NCBI GenBank assembly: GCA_036502625.1
Contig: DASXYG010000103.1
Coordinates: 1-20,073 of the forward strand
DNA: 20,073 nucleotides
Reading direction: 5' to 3'
DNA from: DASXYG01 sp036502625
GTDB lineage: Bacteria; Actinomycetota; Actinomycetes; Streptosporangiales; Streptosporangiaceae
Within the stretch, counting starts at the first letter, position 1, and the number at the start of each line of letters is the position of its first letter. The position numbers and the translations under genes are program-made. Below, piece by piece: positions 1-8,419 of this stretch. The notes beneath the pieces were generated by a model, which made no database searches, was not told the origin of the DNA, and worked only from the letters and a program-made list of their open reading frames with translations.

Positions 1-2
1 CG

Positions 3-419
3 ACCCAGGAGATGTTCGAGGCCGTCCTCGCGGGCACCCGGGCGGACGGGATCGACGGGGTGGACGTGGTCGTACGCCCCGCGCTGACCGCATCCCCCGT
101 GGACGTGCTCGCCGCGGACGGCTACCTGCTCGGCTCGCCGGTGAACCTCGGCTACATCTCCGGTGCGCTCAAGCACTTCTTCGACGGCGTCTACTACCCC
201 TGCCTGGAGGCCACGAAAGGCCGGCCGTACGCGGCCTACCTGCACGGGAACAACGACGCCACCGGGGCGGTACGCGCGATCGAGTCGATCACCACGGGGC
301 TGGGCTGGCGCGCCATAAGACCGCCGCTCGTGGTGACCGGTGGCGCCCCGAGCCGTACGGACGTGGAGTCCTGCTGGGAACTGGGCGCCACCGCGGCCGC
401 CGGGCTGATGCCCGGCTGA
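3..419 (+). CDS. Flavodoxin-fold NAD(P)H-dependent FMN reductase family protein (5' partial)
   Basis: Frame open from the window edge; the first in-frame codons read TQEMFEAVL. The ATG at 12 is therefore probably internal (helix 1 of a flavodoxin fold), and the true start lies outside the window. The visible 138 residues include a GSPVNLGYISGALKHFFDG stretch, the typical FMN-phosphate/isoalloxazine loop of NAD(P)H-dependent FMN reductases and WrbA-like flavodoxins, followed by a GRPYAAYLHGNN strand and a C-terminal helix after TDVESCWELG. Such proteins bind FMN and reduce quinones or flavins in the cytoplasm. The missing N-terminus would hold the phosphate-binding loop, so the subfamily cannot be fixed. 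Only 3 bases separate its stop from the stop of the convergent gene at 423-716. Confidence 0.75.
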   Translation, partial: TQEMFEAVLAGTRADGIDGVDVVVRPALTASPVDVLAADGYLLGSPVNLGYISGALKHFFDGVYYPCLEATKGRPYAAYLHGNNDATGAVRAIESITTGLGWRAIRPPLVVTGGAPSRTDVESCWELGATAAAGLMPG

Positions 420-422
420 GCC

Positions 423-716
423 TCAGACGGTCCGGTAGTACTGCACTCCCGGGCCCGCCTCCCACGTGCCGAGCAGGGGCGACACCGCCGCGTGCGCCTC
501 GCGCACCTGCTCCGCGTCGTACACCATGCGGAACCGGCCGAGGCCGACCCGGCGGCGGCCGACCGAGCGGAGCCCGGCCAGATGCACCATCGCCCGCACC
601 TGTTCCGTCGTCACCGGCGGGTCCAGTCGGCCCGCCGCCTCGTCAAGCGTCCAGTGCTCGCCCAGCGCGATGCCGTGGCCACGAACCGGGCGATCACCGT
701 CGTGCAACTCCACCAC
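423..716 (-). CDS. Small hypothetical protein, possible winged-HTH DNA-binding fold
   Basis: A 97-residue protein with no family that I recognise firmly. Residues about 22-80 read like a small helix-turn-helix: a WTLDEAAGRL helix, a VTTEQVRAMVHLAGL helix, a basic VGRRRVGLGRF turn and a YDAEQVREAHAAV helix. This resembles the compact DNA-binding or excisionase-like proteins of actinomycetes; that assignment is inference. The start is one of two adjacent GTG codons (716 or 713), preceded by an AGGGGG ribosome-binding site; the downstream GTG gives the better spacing. It is transcribed divergently from the enoyl-CoA hydratase gene, so autoregulation or control of that gene is possible but not shown. 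Codon use matches its neighbours. Confidence 0.6.
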   Translation of the reverse strand: MVELHDGDRPVRGHGIALGEHWTLDEAAGRLDPPVTTEQVRAMVHLAGLRSVGRRRVGLGRFRMVYDAEQVREAHAAVSPLLGTWEAGPGVQYYRTV

Positions 717-859
717 TACCCCCTGTTATCAATCCCTCGCGGCCGTGCGCCGCCCCCAGCGCGCGCATCAGCCTCATAACCGACAACGCGCGCGACCCCG
801 CCGGATTCCCGGTTTTCGGCAGGTTGCGAGGGAAAAATCGTACGGTCCCCGGCCGCTCG

Positions 860-917
860 CTTACGGCGACGGCCGGCCCGATAACGTACGCCGCATCCGA
901 TTCAGCCCCGAGGAAGG
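860..917 (+). promoter_or_regulatory. Possible promoter and ribosome-binding site for the enoyl-CoA hydratase gene
   Basis: The 210-base divergent gap 717-926 holds a -10-like TAACGT at 882-887 with a poor -35-like CTTACG at 860-865 (spacer 16). A strong Shine-Dalgarno GAGGAAGG lies at 910-917, nine bases before the GTG start at 927. The ribosome-binding site is convincing and the promoter boxes are weak. No clear inverted repeat or riboswitch was seen elsewhere in the gap. Confidence 0.35.
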
Positions 918-926
918 CGGCCCGCC

Positions 927-1694
927 GTGACCGATCCCAGCACCCCCGCCGTGGCCACCCGCGTCGCCGACGGCGTCCGCTACATCGCCTTCGACCGCCC
1001 GGCGAAGCTGAACGCGCTGACGGCGGCGGAGCTCGTCGAGGTGACGCGGCTGGTCGAGGCGCCGGGCGAGGGCGTACGCGCGCTGGCCTTCACCGGCTCG
1101 GGCGACCGCGCGTTCTCCGCCGGGATGCACGTCGACTCCTTCGCCGGCCTGGCGCCCGCCGACGCGCGCGGCCTGATCAGGAAGGTGCGCGACGTCGTCG
1201 GCGCCGTACGCACCTCGCCGCTGCCCACCATGGCGGTCGTCAACGGCTACTGCCTCGGCGCCGCGTTCGAGCTCGCCCTGGCCTGCGACCTGCGCGTCTC
1301 GGTCGACTCCGCGCAGTACGGGCTGCCCGAGGTGAAGGTCGGCATCCCGTCGGTGGTGGACGCCTCGCTCCTGCAGGAGCACGTCGGGCTGTCCATGGCC
1401 AAGGAGATCATCCTCACCGGCGACCTGTACGACGCCGCCGAGATGCGCCGACTCGGCCTGCTCAACAAGGTCGTGCCGCGCGACCGCCTCGACGCGGAGG
1501 CCGCCGCGCTGCTGGCCCGCGTCACCCGGCACACCCCGACCGTCCTGGCCAGCCAGAAGCGCCTGTTCGAGACCTGGCTGAACACCCCGCTGCGCGTCGG
1601 CATCGAGCAGAGCGTCGAGGAGTTCGCCCGCGTCTTCGAGTCACCGGAGACCCGCGCCCAGGTCGACCGCCACCGCGCGTCCCTGTCCCACTGA
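927..1694 (+). CDS. Enoyl-CoA hydratase/isomerase (crotonase) family protein
   Basis: A 255-residue crotonase-superfamily protein of normal length for a single-domain member. FDRPAKLNALT (22-32) is the N-terminal signature. AFSAGMHVDSFAG (62-74) carries the CoA-binding and oxyanion-hole glycine region, and VVNGYCLGAAFELALACD (104-121) the second oxyanion glycine region. Glu115 (in FEL) and Glu135 (in LPEVKVGIPS) sit where the two catalytic glutamates of true hydratases lie, so syn-hydration of enoyl-CoA is plausible. Substrate cannot be told from sequence. The GTG start has the SD sequence GAGGAAGG nine bases upstream. It is a single-gene unit ending in the hairpin at 1698-1733, with no beta-oxidation partner next to it. 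Confidence 0.9.
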   Translation: MTDPSTPAVATRVADGVRYIAFDRPAKLNALTAAELVEVTRLVEAPGEGVRALAFTGSGDRAFSAGMHVDSFAGLAPADARGLIRKVRDVVGAVRTSPLPTMAVVNGYCLGAAFELALACDLRVSVDSAQYGLPEVKVGIPSVVDASLLQEHVGLSMAKEIILTGDLYDAAEMRRLGLLNKVVPRDRLDAEAAALLARVTRHTPTVLASQKRLFETWLNTPLRVGIEQSVEEFARVFESPETRAQVDRHRASLSH

Positions 1695-1697
1695 CGC

Positions 1698-1733
1698 GGC
1701 CGGCCCCGTACGAGGATCCGTACGGGGCCGGCC
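1698..1733. terminator. Bidirectional hairpin terminator between convergent genes
   Basis: Perfect inverted repeat: arm GGCCGGCCCCGTACG at 1698-1712, six-base loop AGGATC, and the exact complementary arm at 1719-1733. It fills nearly the whole space between the stop codons of the crotonase gene (1694) and the pirin gene (1744). There is no U-tract, as is common for actinobacterial terminators. The symmetry suggests that it works in both directions. Confidence 0.85.
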
Positions 1734-1743
1734 GATCGAGGCG

Positions 1744-2742
1744 TCAGGCGTCGTCGCGCGTGGGCGGCGGACCGTCCGCGTGCGGCACGCGCTCGGACGG
1801 GATCACGCCCATCCGACCCGACTGGAAGTCCTCCATCGCCTGGATGATCTCGGTCTTGGTGTTCATCACGAACGGGCCGTAATGGACGACGGGCTCGCGG
1901 ATGGGGAGGCCGCCGAGCAGCAGGACGTCCAGGTCGGGCGAGCGGCTCTCCTGATGCGGCGCGGCGTCGATGGTGATCGTCTCGCCGGGGCCGAAGACCG
2001 CGAGCTGGCCCATACGGACGGGGCGGCGCTCGGCGCCGACCGTGCCCTCGCCGTTCAGGACGTAGGCGAGCGCGTTGAAGTCGGCGCGCCACGGCAGCCG
2101 CAGCCGCGCGCCGGGGCTGACCGTCGCGTGCGCGAGGGTGATCGGGGTGTAGGTGCTGCCGGGCCCGGCGTGGCCGCCGACCTCGCCGGCGATGACGCGG
2201 ACGAGCGCGCCGCCGTCGTCGGAGGCCAGCAGCGCGACGTTGTCGGCGCCGATGTCCTGGTAGCGCGGCGGGTTCCACTTCTTCTCCGCCGGGAGGTTCA
2301 CCCAGAGCTGGATGCCGTGGAACAGCCCGCCGCTGGCGACGAGCTCCTCCGGCGGCACCTCGATGTGCAGGATTCCGCTGCCCGCGGTCATCCACTGCGT
2401 GGCGCCGTTGGTGATCAGGCCGCCGCCGCCCGTGGAGTCCTGGTGCTGGAAGGTGCCGTCGATCATGTACGTGACGGTCTCGAAGCCGCGGTGCGGGTGC
2501 CATGGCGTGCCCTTGGGCTCACCGGGCGCGTACTCCACCTCGCCCATCTGGTCCATGTGGATGAACGGGTCGAGCTCGGCCGTGCTGACCCCGGCGAACG
2601 CGCGGCGCACGGGGAAGCCCTCGCCCTCATACCCCTGCGGCGCCGTCGTCACCTTCGACACGGTGCGCTCGTCGGCCACCGCCGGGTCGGGCGCGGGGAT
2701 ACGGGGCAGGACCAGCAGGTCCTTGACGGTCACCGCGGGCAT
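1744..2742 (-). CDS. Pirin family protein (cupin; possible quercetin 2,3-dioxygenase activity)
   Basis: 332 residues with an N-terminal pirin cupin and a C-terminal pirin cupin domain, normal family length. The single-metal site is intact: His82 and His84 in WHPHRGFETVTYMIDG, and His126 and Glu128 in GILHIEVPPEE. Pirins bind Fe(II) or a related metal; some bacterial members have quercetinase activity and others act as redox-sensing cofactors, so the precise role is open. The ATG at 2742 is chosen over an upstream in-frame ATG at 2817 because GAGGAGG lies just before it and homologous pirins begin near the VKDLLVLPRI segment. An inverted repeat at 2787-2798 lies 45 bases upstream and may be its operator. 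Confidence 0.92.
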   Translation of the reverse strand: MPAVTVKDLLVLPRIPAPDPAVADERTVSKVTTAPQGYEGEGFPVRRAFAGVSTAELDPFIHMDQMGEVEYAPGEPKGTPWHPHRGFETVTYMIDGTFQHQDSTGGGGLITNGATQWMTAGSGILHIEVPPEELVASGGLFHGIQLWVNLPAEKKWNPPRYQDIGADNVALLASDDGGALVRVIAGEVGGHAGPGSTYTPITLAHATVSPGARLRLPWRADFNALAYVLNGEGTVGAERRPVRMGQLAVFGPGETITIDAAPHQESRSPDLDVLLLGGLPIREPVVHYGPFVMNTKTEIIQAMEDFQSGRMGVIPSERVPHADGPPPTRDDA

Positions 2743-2786
2743 GTCGGCCTCCTCAGGTCGTCGGCAGTCATACCCCGGAACCGTGG

Positions 2787-2798
2787 TTGAAACTTCAA
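2787..2798. promoter_or_regulatory. Inverted repeat TTGAA-AC-TTCAA upstream of the pirin gene
   Basis: Two perfect 5-bp arms with a 2-bp centre lie in the 87-base gap upstream of the pirin start, in a locally AT-rich patch unlike its surroundings. The symmetry and length resemble half-sites bound by MarR-type repressors, which often govern pirin and quinone-stress genes; that link is inference. A -10-like TATGAC (reverse strand) lies between the repeat and the ribosome-binding site. Confidence 0.45.
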
Positions 2799-2829
2799 TA
2801 TTCCGATGCGTCGGCATGCCTCGGACGGG

Positions 2830-3033
2830 TCAGGTGTGCGCGGGGATGCGCCCGGTGCCGTCGCACGCGCGGCAGTTCTCCGGGGTGTTCGCCGTGCCGG
2901 TGCCCTCGCGGAAGATCGCCGCGCGCTGCCGGATCTCCACGCCGTCGCCCCCGCAGCTCTGGCACACCCATGACCAGCCGTTCTTCGGCATCTCCTGGCC
3001 GTCGTCGGCATCGTCGTCGTAGTCGTCGTCCAT
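2830..3033 (-). CDS. Small DnaJ-type zinc-finger protein
   Basis: 67 residues. The N-terminus is extremely acidic (MDDDYDDDADDG). Two CxxCxGxG-like repeats follow, CQSCGGDG (about 24-31) and CRACDGTG (about 54-61). This pair of knuckles is the zinc-binding signature of the DnaJ central domain, here free-standing without J-domain or peptide-binding domains. It probably binds one zinc ion; its partner is unknown. The ATG at 3033 has only a weak AAGG upstream, though a TAAGGT box eight bases before the ATG could be a -10 element of a near-leaderless transcript. It lies 32 bases downstream of the DUF6157 gene on the same strand and could be co-transcribed with it. Confidence 0.75.
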   Translation of the reverse strand: MDDDYDDDADDGQEMPKNGWSWVCQSCGGDGVEIRQRAAIFREGTGTANTPENCRACDGTGRIPAHT

Positions 3034-3065
3034 CGCCCGCGACCTTACTGGCCCGCCGCCACTGC

Positions 3066-3485
3066 TCAGCCCCGGCGCGACCGCATGGCCTTCAGGACGA
3101 CCGTCCCGCCCGCCGCGCCCGCCACCAGCCGCGCGTACTCACCGGACTCCATCGGGCACAGCGCCACCCGCGCGGCACCGTCGCAGCGCAGCCCGAAGCC
3201 GTGCCTCTTCGGCAGCGGCGACGCCCGCAAACACGCCTGCGGGCGGGCGAAGAACGCGTCGCGCAGCCGGGCGTGTTCGGCGGCGGGCGGAACCGGGTCC
3301 TGGCGGCGCAGCCACGTCTGGAACAGCACGTCCTCCGACGTCAGCGTGTACGGCGCCGCGGCGAGCATCTCGTACTGCACCACCGCGATCGTCTTCGTGC
3401 CGCCGCGCGCCACCGGAACCGCGCTCGCGGTGACCGGACAGTCGTCGGCGACCGCGATCAGCGTGTCGGCGTAGTTCACGTCCAT
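3066..3485 (-). CDS. DUF6157 family protein
   Basis: 139 residues matching the DUF6157 pattern as I recall it: NYADTLIAVADDCPV at the N-terminus, TIAVVQYEMLAAAPYTLTSEDVLF in the middle, then FFARPQACLRASPLPKRHGFG and a VALCPMESGEYARL segment. Length is normal for the family, and no catalytic function is established. There is no signal peptide or membrane segment, so it is probably cytoplasmic. The ATG at 3485 follows a good GGGGAGG ribosome-binding site. It is divergent from the Ser/Thr kinase across 153 bases (3486-3638), in which I could not identify a confident promoter. Confidence 0.8.
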   Translation of the reverse strand: MDVNYADTLIAVADDCPVTASAVPVARGGTKTIAVVQYEMLAAAPYTLTSEDVLFQTWLRRQDPVPPAAEHARLRDAFFARPQACLRASPLPKRHGFGLRCDGAARVALCPMESGEYARLVAGAAGGTVVLKAMRSRRG

Positions 3486-3638
3486 GATCGGCCTCCCCGG
3501 CCATTGAACCCGACGCCCGGACCCGGCGGCGCAAATCCCATAATCGCCCCCTGCCGGAACCCGGGATTGCGTTTGGTAGGTTCCTCCCGGCCTGCGCTTT
3601 CATGTCCCGAATGCGCGGCGTGGCCGTGGGAGGCATGA

Positions 3639-5414
<1,776 letters not shown>

Positions 5415-5418
5415 GCGG

Positions 5419-5434
5419 TAAAGTGCCGAGTGTG
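5419..5434 (+). promoter_or_regulatory. Candidate leaderless promoter of the LysR gene
   Basis: TAAAGT at 5419-5424 fits the actinobacterial -10 pattern TAnnnT. Seven bases later comes the GTG at 5432, with no Shine-Dalgarno sequence between. The transcript would begin on or next to the start codon. No good -35 is seen at normal spacing; a TTGACG at 5388-5393 is 25 bases away, too far. Confidence 0.5.
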
Positions 5435-6391
5435 ACACCAGCCCAGCTTCGTGCATTCGCTTCGGTGGTGCGGCTCGGGTCTGTCAAGCAGGCGGCTGTC
5501 GAAATCGGCGTGTCCGAATCGGCGATCTCACTGCATGTGGGTCATCTGCGAAAAGAATTCGCCGATGATTTGTTCACCCGGACCGCTTCCGGCCTCGCGT
5601 TCACCCCCGGCGGCCTCCGGCTCGCCCGCCGCGCGACGGAAATGCTGAACCTCCAGGAACGCACGATCATCGAGGTGAGCCAGGCGAACGCCGGCCACCG
5701 CATGCTGCGGGTCGCGGCGTCCAGCCTGTTCGCCGAGCACGCCGCGCCCGGCCTCATCGAGATGTTCACCGGCCGCGCCGACGATCTGGACATCGAGCTG
5801 AGCGTGCACCGCCCGGAGCGCTACGCCGGCCTGCTGCACTCCCGCGCCGTCGACGTCGCGATCGGCCCCACGGTCGCCGGCATGGACGACGCGATCACCT
5901 GTACGCAGTTCCTGAACTACCAGGTGTTCGTCGTGGCCGGGCCGGGCCACCCGCTGGCCGGGCTGGAGCACACCGACCTCCACCGGCTGCGCGACCAGAT
6001 GTGGTTTCTCGGCCCGTCCGCGATGTCCGAGGTCGGCGCCGTTCGCACGGCATTGCGGCGGCTGAATGTGCCGGAGAAGCGCCAGCGCATATTCCAGAGT
6101 CACGCCGCCGCGATCGAGGAGACCAAGGGCAACAATGGCGTGACGCTCGCGCTGTCGTTCACGGTTACCCGCGACATTTCCCAGGGAAATCTCGCGCGAG
6201 TCGGCGGGCGCGCTCTGCAGTTCGGCGACCGCTGGAACATATTCGCGCTCAGGTCAAGCGATCCCGGCGGGGTCGTGGAGGAATTCGGCAGGTTCGTCCG
6301 AACACCGCGCGCGGCGCAGGCCATGCTGCGCGGTCCCGGCGTCAAGGTCGGCAGGTTCCGCCCGTCCGTGCACGTCACGCTCTGGAGCTAG
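5432..6391 (+). CDS. LysR-family transcriptional regulator, CutR/CO-dehydrogenase-regulator-like
   Basis: 319 residues. The N-terminal winged HTH (about 1-60) reads TPAQLRAFASVVRLGSVKQAAVEIGVSESAIS..., followed by LFTRTASGLAFTPGG and a periplasmic-binding-like effector domain (about 90-300). From memory the sequence, notably SLFAEHAAPGLIEMF and QFLNYQVFVVAGPGHPL, resembles the CutR-type LysR regulators known next to CO dehydrogenase genes in mycobacteria; a search is needed to confirm it. The frame is open further upstream, but the GTG at 5432 gives the usual LysR N-terminus and follows a -10-like box by 7 bases; a GTG at 5423 is the alternative. It ends tail to tail with coxE, the two stop codons sharing the palindrome CTAG at 6388-6391. 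Position and similarity make it the likely regulator of the cox operon. Confidence 0.9.
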   Translation: MTPAQLRAFASVVRLGSVKQAAVEIGVSESAISLHVGHLRKEFADDLFTRTASGLAFTPGGLRLARRATEMLNLQERTIIEVSQANAGHRMLRVAASSLFAEHAAPGLIEMFTGRADDLDIELSVHRPERYAGLLHSRAVDVAIGPTVAGMDDAITCTQFLNYQVFVVAGPGHPLAGLEHTDLHRLRDQMWFLGPSAMSEVGAVRTALRRLNVPEKRQRIFQSHAAAIEETKGNNGVTLALSFTVTRDISQGNLARVGGRALQFGDRWNIFALRSSDPGGVVEEFGRFVRTPRAAQAMLRGPGVKVGRFRPSVHVTLWS

Positions 6392-7602
6392 CGCGCGCGG
6401 CGCCCGCCCGCGTCGTCGCACAACCGGCCGATGACGTCCCGCAGCGCGCGGAACGTGTCCGCCGGCACCAGCGCGTCGCAGGACGGCAGGGCGGCGGCCA
6501 TCGACGCCACCTTCGGCTCGAACCCGTGCGCACCGGCGCGCGGGTTCATCCAGATCACCCGGTGCGCGCGCCGCCGCAGCCGGACCATCGCCGCAGCGAG
6601 CTCGTCCGGCGGGTCGCTGTCCCACCCGTCCGACGCGATCAGCACGACGGCGCCCCGCGTACGGGTGCCGTGCGCGGACGCCAGCAGCGCGCGGATGTTC
6701 GTGGCGATGCGCGTACCCCCGAAACGGTCCGTGACCTCGTCCGTCGCCCGCGAGATGGCGTACTCCGCGGACCGGTGGGCCAGCGTGGGCGTCAGCCGCG
6801 TCAGCGTGGTCGCGAACGCGAAGACGTCCGTGTGGGCCACCTGCGCGAGCGCCCGCATGAGGTGGAAGTACGCCGGCACCTGGCTCTGCATCGACTGGCT
6901 CACGTCGCAGAGCATGATCACGCGCCGCGGCTTGTCCACGGCGCGCTCGCGCACCAGGCACACCGGCTCCCACCCGGTCGTCCGCGCGCGCCGGACGGTG
7001 GCGCGCAGCGCGATCCGGTGCCCGGCGGCGTCCACCCGGCGCCGGCGGCCGCGCCGTACGGGCCACCGCGCGACCGCCTCGGCGAGCCACCCGGTGAACA
7101 GCTTCATGTCCTCAGGGCCGAGGTCCTCGAACGGCACGTCCGCCAGCCCGTCGAGCTCGCTCGGCAGCCGTTCGGGCAGGACCTGGCCGGTGTCCGCGTC
7201 GTCCGCGCGGCCCACCGCGTGCGGCAGGGTGGCCCACGGCAGCGCGGCGCCGGCCTGCTCGACGCCGTTGGCCGCCGGCAGCGGCGCGTACACGTCGTCG
7301 GCGCGGCCGGGCGGCAGCGTGCCCGTGCCGCGCCGCGCGTGCGGGTCGAGCGCGAGCACCGCGTCGGCGAAGACCGCGGTGAACACCGCGTCGAAGACCT
7401 CGATCTCCGTACGGTGGCGCACCAGGCTGATCCGCGCGCACCAGTAGAGGTCGCCGGTCGAGGCGGGCGGCGACACGGCGAGCGCGCGGGCGAAGTCCTC
7501 GATGCCGGTGAGGCCGACGGACATGCCGCGCGCCCGCAGCCGCGCGGCGAACGCGGCCGCGAACGCCGCACGGTCGATCAGCGGCAGCACCGCGGCCGGC
7601 AT
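6388..7602 (-). CDS. coxE: CoxE-like VWA-domain protein (CO dehydrogenase maturation)
   Basis: 404 residues. The von Willebrand A domain is in the C-terminal half: RRVIMLCDVSQSMQSQ with the metal-site motif DVSQS at 233-237, a second metal-site segment around GGTRIATNI (296-303), and LIASDGWDSDPP with Asp325. The N-terminal half is the poorly defined alpha-helical region typical of CoxE/DUF58-type VWA proteins. In Oligotropha, CoxD (AAA+) and CoxE act together in building the [CuSMoO2] active site of CO dehydrogenase. The ATG at 7602 is preferred over an upstream TTG at 7623 that would overlap coxG; it lies 7 bases after the coxG stop, with a weak ribosome-binding site, which suggests translational coupling. 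It is the last gene of the operon. Confidence 0.9.
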   Translation of the reverse strand: MPAAVLPLIDRAAFAAAFAARLRARGMSVGLTGIEDFARALAVSPPASTGDLYWCARISLVRHRTEIEVFDAVFTAVFADAVLALDPHARRGTGTLPPGRADDVYAPLPAANGVEQAGAALPWATLPHAVGRADDADTGQVLPERLPSELDGLADVPFEDLGPEDMKLFTGWLAEAVARWPVRRGRRRRVDAAGHRIALRATVRRARTTGWEPVCLVRERAVDKPRRVIMLCDVSQSMQSQVPAYFHLMRALAQVAHTDVFAFATTLTRLTPTLAHRSAEYAISRATDEVTDRFGGTRIATNIRALLASAHGTRTRGAVVLIASDGWDSDPPDELAAAMVRLRRRAHRVIWMNPRAGAHGFEPKVASMAAALPSCDALVPADTFRALRDVIGRLCDDAGGRRAR

Positions 7603-7609
7603 CGTCCCG

Positions 7610-8419
7610 TCAGGTGACGACAAAGTAGACGACCAGCGCCACGACGATCACGACCAGCACGATCGCGACCGGGATCACCCGCTTGTAGATCGACCCCCCG
7701 GCCACCGCCATCAGGTCGAGCGGCGCCGCGCCGTCGTCATCACCCGCGGAACCCGTCGCGCTCGTCGAACCCGGCGCGGGCGCGGCGGCCGCCTCCGTGG
7801 CCGTACGCCCCGGCTCGGCCGCGGGCGCCGCGCCCGAGGCGGGGTCCGCACCGTTCGGGTTCCCGGGTGCGGCGCGGCCGGCGGGGTCCGCGCCGTTCGG
7901 GGCGGTCTGGCGTACGGGGTCCTGGCCGGGCGGCGCGGGGGCGGCCGGCGACCCCGTCCCCGCGCCGTCCGGAGGCTCGGCGGCGAGCTTCGTCTCCAGG
8001 CAGTCGACGAACTGGGTGAGCAGCTTCGTCGACACCTCCTTGATCATCCCGCTGCCGAACTGCGCCAGCTTGCCGCTGATCTTCAGGTCGGTGGCGACGG
8101 TGACGCGGGTGCGCCCGCCGTCCTCCCGCAGCTCCGCGGTGATCATCGCGGACGCGTTGCCCGCGCCGCGCGTGTCGCGCCCCTTCGCGTCAATGACGGC
8201 GCGGTGCGCGGCGTCGTCCTTCTCCGTGAACCGCACGGTGCCCGCGTACTGCGCCACCACCGGCCCGACCTTGATCTTGACCTTCCCCGAGTGGACGTCG
8301 CCCTCGGAGCCGGTGAGCTGGGCGCCCGGCATGCACGGGGCGATCCGCTCGATGTCGGTGAGCACGGTCCACGCCTCGTCGACGGGCGCGCCGACGGTGA
8401 ACTCGTTGTCGATCCTCAT
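7610..8419 (-). CDS. coxG: CoxG: SRPBCC-domain CO dehydrogenase subunit G with C-terminal membrane anchor
   Basis: 269 residues in three parts. Residues 1-148 are a CoxG/SRPBCC (START-like) domain: MRIDNEFTVGAPVDEAW, IAPCMPGAQLTG, GKVKIKVGPVVAQYAGTV and DLKISGKLAQFGSGMI. Residues about 149-240 form a low-complexity Pro/Ala/Gly linker with a loose internal repeat of NGADPA-type units. Residues about 248-267 are a single strongly hydrophobic helix rich in Val/Ile, ending at the C-terminus. CoxG is known to help recruit CO dehydrogenase to the cytoplasmic membrane, and the tail gives it a direct anchor. Its start overlaps the coxD stop by four bases (ATGA), indicating coupled translation. Confidence 0.92.
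   Translation of the reverse strand: MRIDNEFTVGAPVDEAWTVLTDIERIAPCMPGAQLTGSEGDVHSGKVKIKVGPVVAQYAGTVRFTEKDDAAHRAVIDAKGRDTRGAGNASAMITAELREDGGRTRVTVATDLKISGKLAQFGSGMIKEVSTKLLTQFVDCLETKLAAEPPDGAGTGSPAAPAPPGQDPVRQTAPNGADPAGRAAPGNPNGADPASGAAPAAEPGRTATEAAAAPAPGSTSATGSAGDDDGAAPLDLMAVAGGSIYKRVIPVAIVLVVIVVALVVYFVVT

Noticed and set aside
12..419. The ATG at 12 as the true start of the first gene
   Set aside because: The frame is open to the window edge, and the protein would lack the flavodoxin phosphate-binding loop; the gene is truncated by the window.
7603..7623. TTG at 7623 as the start of coxE
   Set aside because: It overlaps the coxG stop without a ribosome-binding site; the ATG at 7602, seven bases after that stop, is simpler.
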